DNA of 12,869 bases from Bacteroides sp. Its GTDB lineage: Bacteria > Bacteroidota > Bacteroidia > Bacteroidales > Bacteroidaceae. Under the pieces are notes generated by a model. It saw nothing but the letters and a program-made list of their open reading frames with translations, was not told the origin of the DNA and ran no database searches. The position numbers were made by a program, and so were the translations under genes. Of this stretch, positions 1 through 5,120 are shown in pieces. The number at the start of each line of letters is the position of its first letter. The stretch's first letter is position 1. The stretch is from positions 1-12,869 of the forward strand of contig DXWV01000061.1 in assembly GCA_019416685.1 (NCBI GenBank). Reading direction: 5' to 3'.

Positions 1-35
1 TGTAATTCACCAATGTTTACACTTAAATCTGCCAT
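1..35 (-). CDS. pyrD: Dihydroorotate dehydrogenase, catalytic subunit (first 11 codons only)
   Basis: Only the start of this gene is inside the window. The minus strand reads ATG at 35-33, then A-D-L-S-V-N-I-G-E-L, which resembles the N-terminus of class 1B dihydroorotate dehydrogenase catalytic subunits from Bacteroides. PyrD oxidises dihydroorotate to orotate in pyrimidine synthesis and passes electrons to PyrK. Its start lies inside the end of pyrK (13 bases shared, 23-35), so the two are almost certainly translated from one mRNA. The assignment rests on a short peptide plus the pyrK context. Confidence 0.8.
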   Translation of the reverse strand, partial: MADLSVNIGEL

Positions 36-799
36 AGTAGTTTATTTATATTAAATACAGGACCTTCTTTACAAACACATAAGTGGCCTTCGTCAGTATT
101 TTCTACACAACAAAGACAAGCACCTACACCACATGCCATCATGTTTTCTAATGAGACTTCACAATTGATATTATTACTTTTGGCATATTTTGCTACTGCC
201 ATCATCATAGGTTTTGGCCCGCAAGTATAAATTTGCTCAAACTTTACCTTATTTAATATAGAGTGTTGAGTGACATATCCTTTTTCGCCATAGCTTCCAT
301 CTTCAGTAGCTGTGTATACTTCGCCGTAAGATGCAAAATCATCTAACTGCAAAAGATCTTTGTCCGTACGAGCACCTAAAAGGAAAGTAGGTTTACTACC
401 GTTTTTAGCCAATTGTTCACCCAGATAAAGCATTGGGGCTGTTCCTACACCTCCGCCTACTAATAAGAGCTTGTCAGAAGGTATTTGCGGCATTGTAAAG
501 CCGTTACCCAACGGAAGTACAATATTAATGATATCTCCCTTCGTAGCTTCTGCCAAGCGACGTGTTCCGTCACCTACAAGCTGTATCAGAAACCATACTT
601 CGTTTCGTGATCTGTCTACATAATTAATAGAAATGGGGCGGCGAAGAAAAGTACTTGGAGAACCATCTACCCGTATTTCAGCAAATTGTCCCGGTAGCAT
701 TTCGGGAAGTGGTGACTGAGATGTTAACTTTAACAGCACATAGTTTATGTGTAGTTTGAGGTTCTCAGTTACTGTCAGGTCTAAAATAAATTTTTTCAT
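23..799 (-). CDS. pyrK: Dihydroorotate dehydrogenase B, electron-transfer subunit PyrK
   Basis: A complete 258-residue protein, the usual PyrK length. It carries FAD and a [2Fe-2S] cluster and passes electrons from PyrD-bound FMN to NAD+ in the cytoplasm (family knowledge). Visible features in order: a ferredoxin-reductase-like flavin domain (about 1-100) with the FAD-binding RRPIS stretch at 53-57; an NAD-binding domain starting with GGGVGTAP at 115-122; and a C-terminal cysteine cluster with C223, C228, C231 and C241/C243, matching the C-x4-C-x2-C-xn-C iron-sulfur motif of PyrK. The ATG at 799 is followed by the typical MKKFILDLTV start. It overlaps pyrD by 13 bases, indicating translational coupling. 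The XRE regulator gene ends 71 bases upstream; a Bacteroides -7 box in that gap suggests pyrKD has its own promoter. Confidence 0.93.
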   Translation of the reverse strand: MKKFILDLTVTENLKLHINYVLLKLTSQSPLPEMLPGQFAEIRVDGSPSTFLRRPISINYVDRSRNEVWFLIQLVGDGTRRLAEATKGDIINIVLPLGNGFTMPQIPSDKLLLVGGGVGTAPMLYLGEQLAKNGSKPTFLLGARTDKDLLQLDDFASYGEVYTATEDGSYGEKGYVTQHSILNKVKFEQIYTCGPKPMMMAVAKYAKSNNINCEVSLENMMACGVGACLCCVENTDEGHLCVCKEGPVFNINKLLWQI

Positions 800-830
800 G
801 TATTGAAACTAAAATTCGTATTTCAGAGTA

Positions 831-838
831 CAAAGATA
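831..838 (-). promoter_or_regulatory. Predicted -7 element of the pyrK-pyrD promoter
   Basis: The minus strand reads TATCTTTG, an exact match to the Bacteroides -7 consensus TAnnTTTG. Transcription would start near 824, giving a leader of about 25 bases before the pyrK ATG at 799. No TTTG sits at the ideal distance upstream; the nearest, at 851-854, is about 8 bases too close, so the -33 side is weak. Confidence 0.5.
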
Positions 839-870
839 CAGGAATTTGTGCAAAACACCGTTTTTACCTC

Positions 871-1335
871 TTATTTTTCCGGTCGGAATGTTTCATACGT
901 ATTGTCATCAAAGAAAATTCTTATTTCAGTAATTTTGCGTGGAGGTCTTTCTTTGTATATAATCTCCTGTCTTACAACTTCTTTAGGGGTGTATTGAGTA
1001 CTTTCTAATGCGATTTCCTTGCGATTTTCTGGAGCACTCGTTCCATTGGCCGGATTTTTTGGATTCTCAGAAGCAAATAGAGGGTAGTTTTGTTCTTCTT
1101 TGATTATATTTTCTTCTCCTTCCATCATATTACCTTTTCCGGTAAGCAGCCAATCTAAACTAATGTGATTGTACTTTTCATGCAGACGCATGATGAAGTC
1201 AGTACTTGGATATTTATTTCGATCGCCCAGTGTATGAGAAATGGTAGCTTGGGCTACACCGATACTTTCGGCAAATGCCGCAGCAGTCATTTGCTCATGA
1301 TCCATAATCATTTTAATTCTATCCTTGATATCCAT
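871..1335 (-). CDS. XRE/Cro-CI family helix-turn-helix regulator
   Basis: A 154-residue protein with an N-terminal XRE-type DNA-binding domain (about 1-65). The HTH core lies around 17-40, including AAAFAESIGVAQATISHTLG, where the QATISH segment is the likely recognition helix. The following DWLLTGKG motif is typical of small Bacteroides XRE regulators. A charged, glutamate-rich linker (about 70-115) leads to a C-terminal segment with KITEIRIFFDDNTYETF that may mediate oligomerisation; I do not recognise it as a named domain. There is no RecA-type autocleavage domain and no phage gene nearby, so it is not a typical prophage repressor. The gene is codirectional with pyrK and could read into it. 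Its predicted promoter is overlaid by repeated dyads (1348-1416), suggesting negative autoregulation. The true target is unknown. Confidence 0.85.
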   Translation of the reverse strand: MDIKDRIKMIMDHEQMTAAAFAESIGVAQATISHTLGDRNKYPSTDFIMRLHEKYNHISLDWLLTGKGNMMEGEENIIKEEQNYPLFASENPKNPANGTSAPENRKEIALESTQYTPKEVVRQEIIYKERPPRKITEIRIFFDDNTYETFRPEK

Positions 1336-1347
1336 GACGTTTTTATA

Positions 1348-1416
1348 TTTACAACTGTGTATTTATTGACTCTATTTACAAATGTATACTCCCTTTTTAT
1401 GGTTTACAAAAGTAAA
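1348..1416. promoter_or_regulatory. Three phased operator-like dyads at the XRE promoter
   Basis: Three related 14-bp sites lie at 1348-1361 (TTTACAACTGTGTA), 1375-1388 (TTTACAAATGTATA) and 1403-1416 (TTTACAAAAGTAAA). The third is a perfect dyad, TTTAC-N4-GTAAA; the other two are degenerate. Start-to-start spacing is 27 and 28 bp. Relative to the predicted promoter they cover the early leader, the -7 box and the -33 box. This is the layout expected of an autorepressed regulator gene. The link to the XRE protein is inferred from position. Confidence 0.5.
1379..1410 (-). promoter_or_regulatory. Predicted promoter of the XRE regulator gene
   Basis: On the minus strand, TTTG (1407-1410) is followed after 20 bases by TACATTTG (1379-1386). 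This is the Bacteroides vegetative promoter layout, TTTG at -33 and TAnnTTTG at -7, with normal spacing. Transcription would start near 1372, about 37 bases before the ATG at 1335. Both boxes lie inside copies of the 14-bp dyad motif, so binding there should block RNA polymerase. Confidence 0.6.
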
Positions 1417-1460
1417 TAAATAAAATAACATAAGCAAATCACAAATGGAATTAATGGGTT

Positions 1461-1495
1461 ATTACAAAGATGAATGGTATATTCATCTTTGTAAT
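1461..1495. repeat. Perfect 35-bp inverted repeat (15-bp arms, 5-bp centre)
   Basis: The left arm ATTACAAAGATGAAT (1461-1475) is exactly complementary to the right arm ATTCATCTTTGTAAT (1481-1495), separated by GGTAT. Each arm starts with ATTACAA, the conserved half of the 14-bp motif repeated around it, so it may be a high-affinity compound operator. It is GC-poor and has no T-run on either side, which argues against a rho-independent terminator. Each arm also contains CATCTTTG, one base off the Bacteroides -7 consensus. Confidence 0.85.
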
Positions 1496-1496
1496 T

Positions 1497-1504
1497 TATG
1501 TTTG
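1497..1504 (+). promoter_or_regulatory. Possible plus-strand -7 element
   Basis: TATGTTTG fits TAnnTTTG exactly and lies just right of the 35-bp inverted repeat, overlapping another motif copy (1501-1514, TTTGTAAATGTATA). It would drive rightward transcription into the AT-rich region, divergent from the XRE gene. No well-placed TTTG is seen at -33, and such matches are common in AT-rich DNA. Confidence 0.2.
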
Positions 1505-1734
1505 TAAATGTATATATTACAAGTATATTAAACATTAAAGTGATACTTTATTTGTATGATATATAATATTGATTATTAGTCGTATATGACTATTCTTATA
1601 TGCTGTTTCTTTTCTATTTACGAATGTTCAACCCTATTCTGGCTATCATTTAGAGTAGTAATTAAGAAAAATATATTATTTGCTTGGAATACTGTATTTT
1701 ATAATGAATTGAATGAAATGTTAACTACTCTCCT

Positions 1735-1870
1735 ATTACAAACGTTATTCCTTATTTGTTTGTGTAATATTACGATATTACAATAGTGATTTGTGTTTAT
1801 TATTCACATATGGTATTATATTACAAGTGTTATTATTAAGAATGTGAACTAAATGTTTTACAGAAGTAAA
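1735..1870. promoter_or_regulatory. Second cluster of the 14-bp dyad motif
   Basis: Four related sites lie at 1735-1748 (ATTACAAACGTTAT), 1777-1790 (ATTACAATAGTGAT), 1820-1833 (ATTACAAGTGTTAT) and 1857-1870 (TTTACAGAAGTAAA). The last is again a perfect TTTAC-N4-GTAAA dyad. Spacing is 42, 43 and 37 bp, near multiples of a DNA turn. Weaker copies between the clusters are at 1516-1529 and 1617-1630. No gene is evident beside this cluster. Confidence 0.4.
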
Positions 1871-2248
1871 CAAATAGTATGAGAAATGTGATATATTATC
1901 TTTCTAACTTCCCTTTTTCATAATAATATTTTCTTACGTAATTTTTATACTACCTCCTAATGGCAAATCTTTGCAATATTTCCGTATAAATGCCTGATTA
2001 AATTGTTTTTTTTAATTCTACAAGGACTATTTTTGATATAATATACTGTATAATAATGTTTTATGCCTTATATTTCTCCTTCTAATATATTCTTAAATAG
2101 AAAATAGAGCATAAAATAATAGAAATAGGGATATTTGTGATCAAAAAGTCAATACGCAAGATTTAGATTCTTCAAAATAGATAAAATACCGGAAATATGG
2201 GAAAATGGAGGTGAGATAAAGTCTTTTTTCTGTATTTGCTCAAGTATA

Positions 2249-2581
2249 TTAAGTCATCAAATATATAGATATTAGTCTGTTATATAGGCTTCTTTGGTCT
2301 GGTTCGTGATTTAGGTACATGCTTTTCCTGTTAATCGGATAATTAACATGTATGGGGGCACAGTCTACATCATGAAATAGGATTAAAAAGGTAGAGAGTA
2401 AAGCTAAAGAAGTAAAGATAATTAGTTGAATAAACAAAGAACTTACTATTAAATATAAAGTGTTTTGTAGGCTAATAAATGGTAGAAGTATAAGCAAAGA
2501 AAGAGTGGAAAAATACGGTGAAAATGATGATAAATACAGGTTTCCGGACTTAAAATAATGAGAGGTAATGTATAGAAACAT
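2249..2581 (-). CDS. Doubtful 110-residue hydrophobic open frame
   Basis: I do not recognise this protein. Residues about 18-73 are strongly hydrophobic and could form two membrane segments; the tail (HDVDCAPIHVNYPINRKSMY and onward) is polar and charged. The ATG lies inside the hairpin at 2555-2594. In favour of a real gene: a TATTTTTG box on the minus strand (2628-2635) would start transcription about 40 bases upstream. Against: AT-rich DNA often yields Leu/Ile/Phe-rich frames by chance, the start is buried in a stem, and no family resemblance is seen. Probably spurious. Confidence 0.18.
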   Translation of the reverse strand: MFLYITSHYFKSGNLYLSSFSPYFSTLSLLILLPFISLQNTLYLIVSSLFIQLIIFTSLALLSTFLILFHDVDCAPIHVNYPINRKSMYLNHEPDQRSLYNRLISIYLMT

Positions 2582-2594
2582 TATCTCTCATTAT
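2555..2594. terminator. Long hairpin downstream of holA, possible terminator
   Basis: Arms 2555-2571 (ATAATGAGAGGTAATGT) and 2578-2594 (ACATTATCTCTCATTAT) pair over 17 positions around a 6-base loop. The single non-Watson-Crick position (2565) is a G-U wobble in plus-strand RNA but an A-C mismatch in minus-strand RNA. It lies about 120 bases beyond the holA stop and could end the amn-holA transcript, but the following minus-strand T-run (ATTATTTTAAG) is weak. Confidence 0.4.
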
Positions 2595-2717
2595 GCTGTA
2601 TATCTATTTTCCATCCTTTTGATATCTCAAAAATAAGACATGAAAGGTATTTTGTGTTTTTAAATCTCAAGAAGCGGTTGAATCTATCTAAATAGAATTT
2701 TTCTTCTGCTATATTTT

Positions 2718-3737
2718 TCAATGAAGAATTTTAAACACCAATTCACGAAGTATATCGCCATCGCTCATAGATGCATTGTTTATTCCTTTGGATTTTGCAT
2801 CTGCATATCGTATTTCTCCGATGATTTGCATGGTCTTTACACCGTTGTAACGACGCATGGCAGTTAGATAATCACGAGCAGCCCAAGGCGATTTCAGGCC
2901 TAGCCAGGAGGCTATCCCCTGTTCTGTTTTTTCGGGAGAATAGTAGGATAACATTAGATTTGAATAGAAATTGAATAGCAATGAAAGGGTCATTTGTATT
3001 GGATTAGTTTTGGGGTTTTCTTCAAAGTATTTTATTATCTTATTTGCTTTGAGAATATCCTTCTCTACTAATGCGCTCCTCAATTCAAAGTTATTATAAT
3101 CTTTACTGATACCTATATTCTTCTCAATTTGTTCGGGCGTCACTCGCTTCTGTCCTGCAGGTAGGGTAATGATTAACTTCTCCAGTTCTCCTGTGAGACG
3201 GCTTAGATCTGTGCCTACAAAATCTGCAAGCATGGCTGACGCTTTAGGCTCCATGTCGATGCCTTTACGTTTCATGTATGAGTTAATAAATGCAGGAAGC
3301 TGAGACTCTTTGATCTTTTTGGACTCAAATAAAACACCCGCTTTTTCTATTTCTGCCGCCAGTTTCTTCCGTTTGTCCAATGTACCATGTTTGTGGCATA
3401 CTACAAGGATGGTAGAGTTCAATGGCCTCTGAAGATAAAAAGAAAGCTCTTCCATATTACGGATTGCTTGTGCCTCTTTTACAATTACTACCTGATATTC
3501 AGACATCATAGGATATCGTTTAGCAGCATTAATAACTGTTGCTATGTCTACATCAGCACCATATACTACAGTCAGGTTGAACTCTTTCTCGGTTTCGTTC
3601 AACACATTGTCTGTTATATAATCGGCTATGAGGTCGATATAATATGACTCTTCTCCCATCAGGTAATAGATCGGGCGGTATTGCTTGGCCCTCAATTCCT
3701 TGAGGATGTCATCGCAACTAAGTTCTTGTTTTGCCAT
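2718..3737 (-). CDS. holA: DNA polymerase III, delta subunit
   Basis: A complete 339-residue protein of normal HolA length. The delta subunit opens the sliding clamp as part of the clamp-loader complex at the replication fork (family knowledge). The N-terminal part shows the family pattern: a short leader, then YYLMGEESYYIDLIADYI at about 24-41, VVYGADVD, and the RYPMMSEYQVVIVKEAQAI segment. Further on are the internal ADFVGTDLSRLTGELEKL motif and a helical C-terminal domain. As expected for delta, it lacks a functional Walker A motif and should not hydrolyse ATP. The start follows the amn stop by 13 bases, so it is probably the second gene of an amn-holA operon. A possible terminator hairpin lies downstream. 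Confidence 0.92.
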   Translation of the reverse strand: MAKQELSCDDILKELRAKQYRPIYYLMGEESYYIDLIADYITDNVLNETEKEFNLTVVYGADVDIATVINAAKRYPMMSEYQVVIVKEAQAIRNMEELSFYLQRPLNSTILVVCHKHGTLDKRKKLAAEIEKAGVLFESKKIKESQLPAFINSYMKRKGIDMEPKASAMLADFVGTDLSRLTGELEKLIITLPAGQKRVTPEQIEKNIGISKDYNNFELRSALVEKDILKANKIIKYFEENPKTNPIQMTLSLLFNFYSNLMLSYYSPEKTEQGIASWLGLKSPWAARDYLTAMRRYNGVKTMQIIGEIRYADAKSKGINNASMSDGDILRELVFKILH

Positions 3738-3750
3738 AATATCAGAAACC

Positions 3751-4527
3751 TTACCAGTCGAATTTCAAGTGTTTTACGGTCTTTTTCTCATCAATAATCA
3801 TACGCAGTGAGGCAATACCTATTTTTACGTGTTCCTCGACATAATTTTGAGTAACGATGTTGTCGCTTTTATCGGTTTTTACACCTTCCGGAATCATAGG
3901 TTGGTCAGAAACCAATAGTAAAGCTCCTGTCGGGATGTGATTGGCAAAACCACAACTGAAAAGAGTGGCAGTTTCCATATCTACTGCCATAGCACGGGTT
4001 TTGGTTAGGTATTTCTTGAATTCTTCATCATGTTCCCAAATACGGCGGTTAGTGGTATAAACAGTACCAGTCCAGTAATCACGGGCATAGTCGCGGATAG
4101 AGGAAGATACGGCACGTTGCAGCATAAATGCCGGCAGTGCAGGTACTTCGGGTGGAAAATAGTCATTGGAGGTTCCTTCACCACGGATGGCGGCGATAGG
4201 AAGAATAAGATCGCCTATTTTATTTTTTTTATCGATTCCTCCGCACTTACCTAAAAAAAGACAGGCTTTAGGCTGAATAGCACTTAAAAGGTCCATGATA
4301 ATGGCAGCGTTGGGACTTCCCATACCGAAGTTGATGATAGTGATACCTTCCGCACTTGCAGATATCATATTGGCATCACGTCCCAGAATGGGAACATTGA
4401 ATTTCTCTGCAAATATTTCTACGTACTTGTTGAAGTTGGTCAACAGAATATACTCTCCAAAATCCTCCAGGTTACGCTTTGTGTAACGGGGTAGCCAATT
4501 AGCTACGATTTCTTCCTTTGTTTTCAT
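3751..4527 (-). CDS. amn: AMP nucleosidase, short form
   Basis: From the ATG at 4527 this encodes 258 residues. The enzyme splits AMP into adenine and ribose 5-phosphate in the cytoplasm, adjusting purine pools. It is the short type, made essentially of the nucleoside phosphorylase/PNP_UDP_1 domain; E. coli Amn is longer, with an extra N-terminal domain. Visible motifs: GMGSPNA (68-74), GKCGGID (93-99), the ribose-binding VDMETA (182-187), and VSDQPM (206-211) with the likely catalytic Asp208. An in-frame ATG at 4566 would add 13 residues, but the predicted transcription start near 4571 leaves it almost no leader and the extension does not look conserved, so 4527 is preferred; ATG 4536 is also possible. 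It precedes holA by 13 bases. Confidence 0.9.
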   Translation of the reverse strand: MKTKEEIVANWLPRYTKRNLEDFGEYILLTNFNKYVEIFAEKFNVPILGRDANMISASAEGITIINFGMGSPNAAIIMDLLSAIQPKACLFLGKCGGIDKKNKIGDLILPIAAIRGEGTSNDYFPPEVPALPAFMLQRAVSSSIRDYARDYWTGTVYTTNRRIWEHDEEFKKYLTKTRAMAVDMETATLFSCGFANHIPTGALLLVSDQPMIPEGVKTDKSDNIVTQNYVEEHVKIGIASLRMIIDEKKTVKHLKFDW

Positions 4528-4536
4528 AAGATTCAT

Positions 4537-4544
4537 TAAATTTG
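4537..4544 (+). promoter_or_regulatory. Predicted -7 element for the HSDR_N_2 gene
   Basis: TAAATTTG matches TAnnTTTG. A TTTG at 4517-4520 lies 16 bases upstream, slightly closer than ideal. Transcription would start near 4551, about 40 bases before the ATG at 4590. This argues against the in-frame TTG at 4542 as a start, because it lies inside the promoter. Confidence 0.45.
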
Positions 4545-4548
4545 TGCT

Positions 4549-4562
4549 CTCTTTGCAAAGAG
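4549..4562. promoter_or_regulatory. Perfect 14-bp palindrome between divergent genes
   Basis: CTCTTTGCAAAGAG equals its own reverse complement. It lies between the two predicted -7 boxes, at or just downstream of both predicted transcription starts. One bound protein here could affect both amn-holA and the HSDR_N_2 gene. No regulator for it is identifiable in the window. Confidence 0.4.
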
Positions 4563-4577
4563 CCATTATTTAACTTA

Positions 4578-4585
4578 CAAAAATA
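4578..4585 (-). promoter_or_regulatory. Predicted -7 element of the amn-holA promoter
   Basis: The minus strand reads TATTTTTG, matching TAnnTTTG. Transcription would start near 4571, giving a leader of about 44 bases to the amn ATG at 4527. No clear TTTG is present at -33. The promoter faces the divergent one at 4537-4544, so the 5' ends of the two transcripts would overlap by about 20 bases. Confidence 0.45.
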
Positions 4586-4589
4586 CGAA

Positions 4590-5054
4590 ATGTTATCGTT
4601 AAACTTACCAGTATTTGATACTAAAATTACGTCACGAAATGGAAAAAATGTTATTTTTGACGTAATTCGTAAACGATATGTTGCCCTTACACCCGAAGAA
4701 TGGGTACGGCAGCACTTTGTTCACTTTCTTATTGCACATAAAGGATATCCAATGGCATTGATGGCTAATGAAGTGCTTCTCAACCTGAATGGAACAAAGA
4801 AAAGATGCGATACTGTACTTTATCGGAGGGATCTCACTGCACGGATGATTGTAGAGTACAAAGCGCCTCACATAGAAATTACGCAAGCTGTGTTTGACCA
4901 GATTACACGTTATAACATGGTGCTAAAAGTCGATTATCTGATAGTGAGTAATGGAATGCAGCATTATTGTTGCAAAATGGATTATGAGAAGCAATGTTAT
5001 GTGTTTCTTAAGGATATTCCGGATTATAATAATATTGCCAATGTAATAATTTAA
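4590..5054 (+). CDS. Stand-alone type I restriction HsdR N-terminal-like protein (HSDR_N_2, PD-(D/E)XK fold)
   Basis: A 154-residue protein resembling the HSDR_N_2 domain, the nuclease-fold N-terminal domain of type I restriction R subunits. No helicase, specificity or methylase gene is nearby, so a restriction role is unlikely. The nuclease core looks complete: E61, D74 (in KRCDTVLY), E89-Y90-K91 (in IVEYKAP) and a QxxxY motif at Q104-Y108, as in RecB-like nucleases. A conserved-looking ALTPEEWVRQHFVHFLI segment (32-48) comes before the core. The ATG at 4590 fits the MLSLNLP start; an upstream in-frame TTG at 4542 lies in the predicted promoter. It is divergent from amn-holA, and a hairpin begins right after its stop codon. 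The family is known to me mainly as an uncharacterised Bacteroidetes protein; DNA binding or cleavage is inferred from the motifs only. Confidence 0.82.
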   Translation: MLSLNLPVFDTKITSRNGKNVIFDVIRKRYVALTPEEWVRQHFVHFLIAHKGYPMALMANEVLLNLNGTKKRCDTVLYRRDLTARMIVEYKAPHIEITQAVFDQITRYNMVLKVDYLIVSNGMQHYCCKMDYEKQCYVFLKDIPDYNNIANVII

Positions 5055-5109
5055 TAATGTGCCAATTAGCTGCGTGGTTTCAATATAGAAAGCAGCAATT
5101 GGCACATTA
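5055..5109. terminator. Bidirectional terminator hairpin
   Basis: TAATGTGCCAATT (5055-5067) pairs perfectly with AATTGGCACATTA (5097-5109). After a bulged A at 5068 the stem continues as GCTGC (5069-5073) with GCAGC (5092-5096). It begins directly after the stop of the HSDR_N_2 gene (5052-5054) and lies 11 bases beyond the stop of the oppositely oriented RND pump gene, so it can serve both. Both flanks are AT-rich, but neither has a long uninterrupted T-run. Confidence 0.7.
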
Positions 5110-5120
5110 ACATATTTCCA

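Larger units (their letters stand above)
1336..2717. other. AT-rich region without a convincing gene
   Basis: About 1.4 kb separates the XRE gene from holA. Sampled stretches have only about one quarter G+C, far below the flanking genes. It contains the dyad motif array (1348-1870), the 35-bp inverted repeat, and a hairpin at 2555-2594. Open frames are short and look like translations of AT-rich DNA. A 66-residue plus-strand frame at 1586-1786 is rich in Ile, Leu, Phe and Cys and has no recognisable family. A 110-residue minus-strand frame is listed separately. From 1871 to 2248 I see only small imperfect palindromes, such as GCAAA-TC-TTTGC near 1963-1974. The region could be decayed acquired DNA, a regulatory region, or host to an unrecognised small RNA. 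Confidence 0.7.

Noticed and set aside
871..1335. XRE gene as a prophage repressor with adjacent phage genes
   Set aside because: No integrase, attachment site or structural phage gene is seen; neighbours are housekeeping genes, and the protein lacks an autocleavage domain.
803..1419. Plus-strand open frames at 803-997 and 1165-1419
   Set aside because: They lie mostly antisense to the XRE regulator gene or cover its promoter; their products resemble no family.
1461..1495. Inverted repeat as a rho-independent terminator or a miniature transposable element
   Set aside because: No T-run follows on either strand and no gene ends beside it, so a terminator is unlikely. At 35 bp with a 5-base centre and no target-site duplication seen, it is too small for a mobile element.
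1586..1786. 66-residue plus-strand frame in the AT-rich region
   Set aside because: Biased hydrophobic composition, no family features and no well-placed promoter with -33 box; mentioned only within the intergenic entry.
4528..4566. Longer amn start at ATG 4566
   Set aside because: It would begin about 5 bases after the predicted transcription start and run through the palindrome; the 258-residue form from 4527 has the expected family start.
4542..4589. Longer start for the HSDR_N_2 gene at TTG 4542
   Set aside because: The TTG lies in the predicted -7 box, and ATG 4590 gives a family-like N-terminus.
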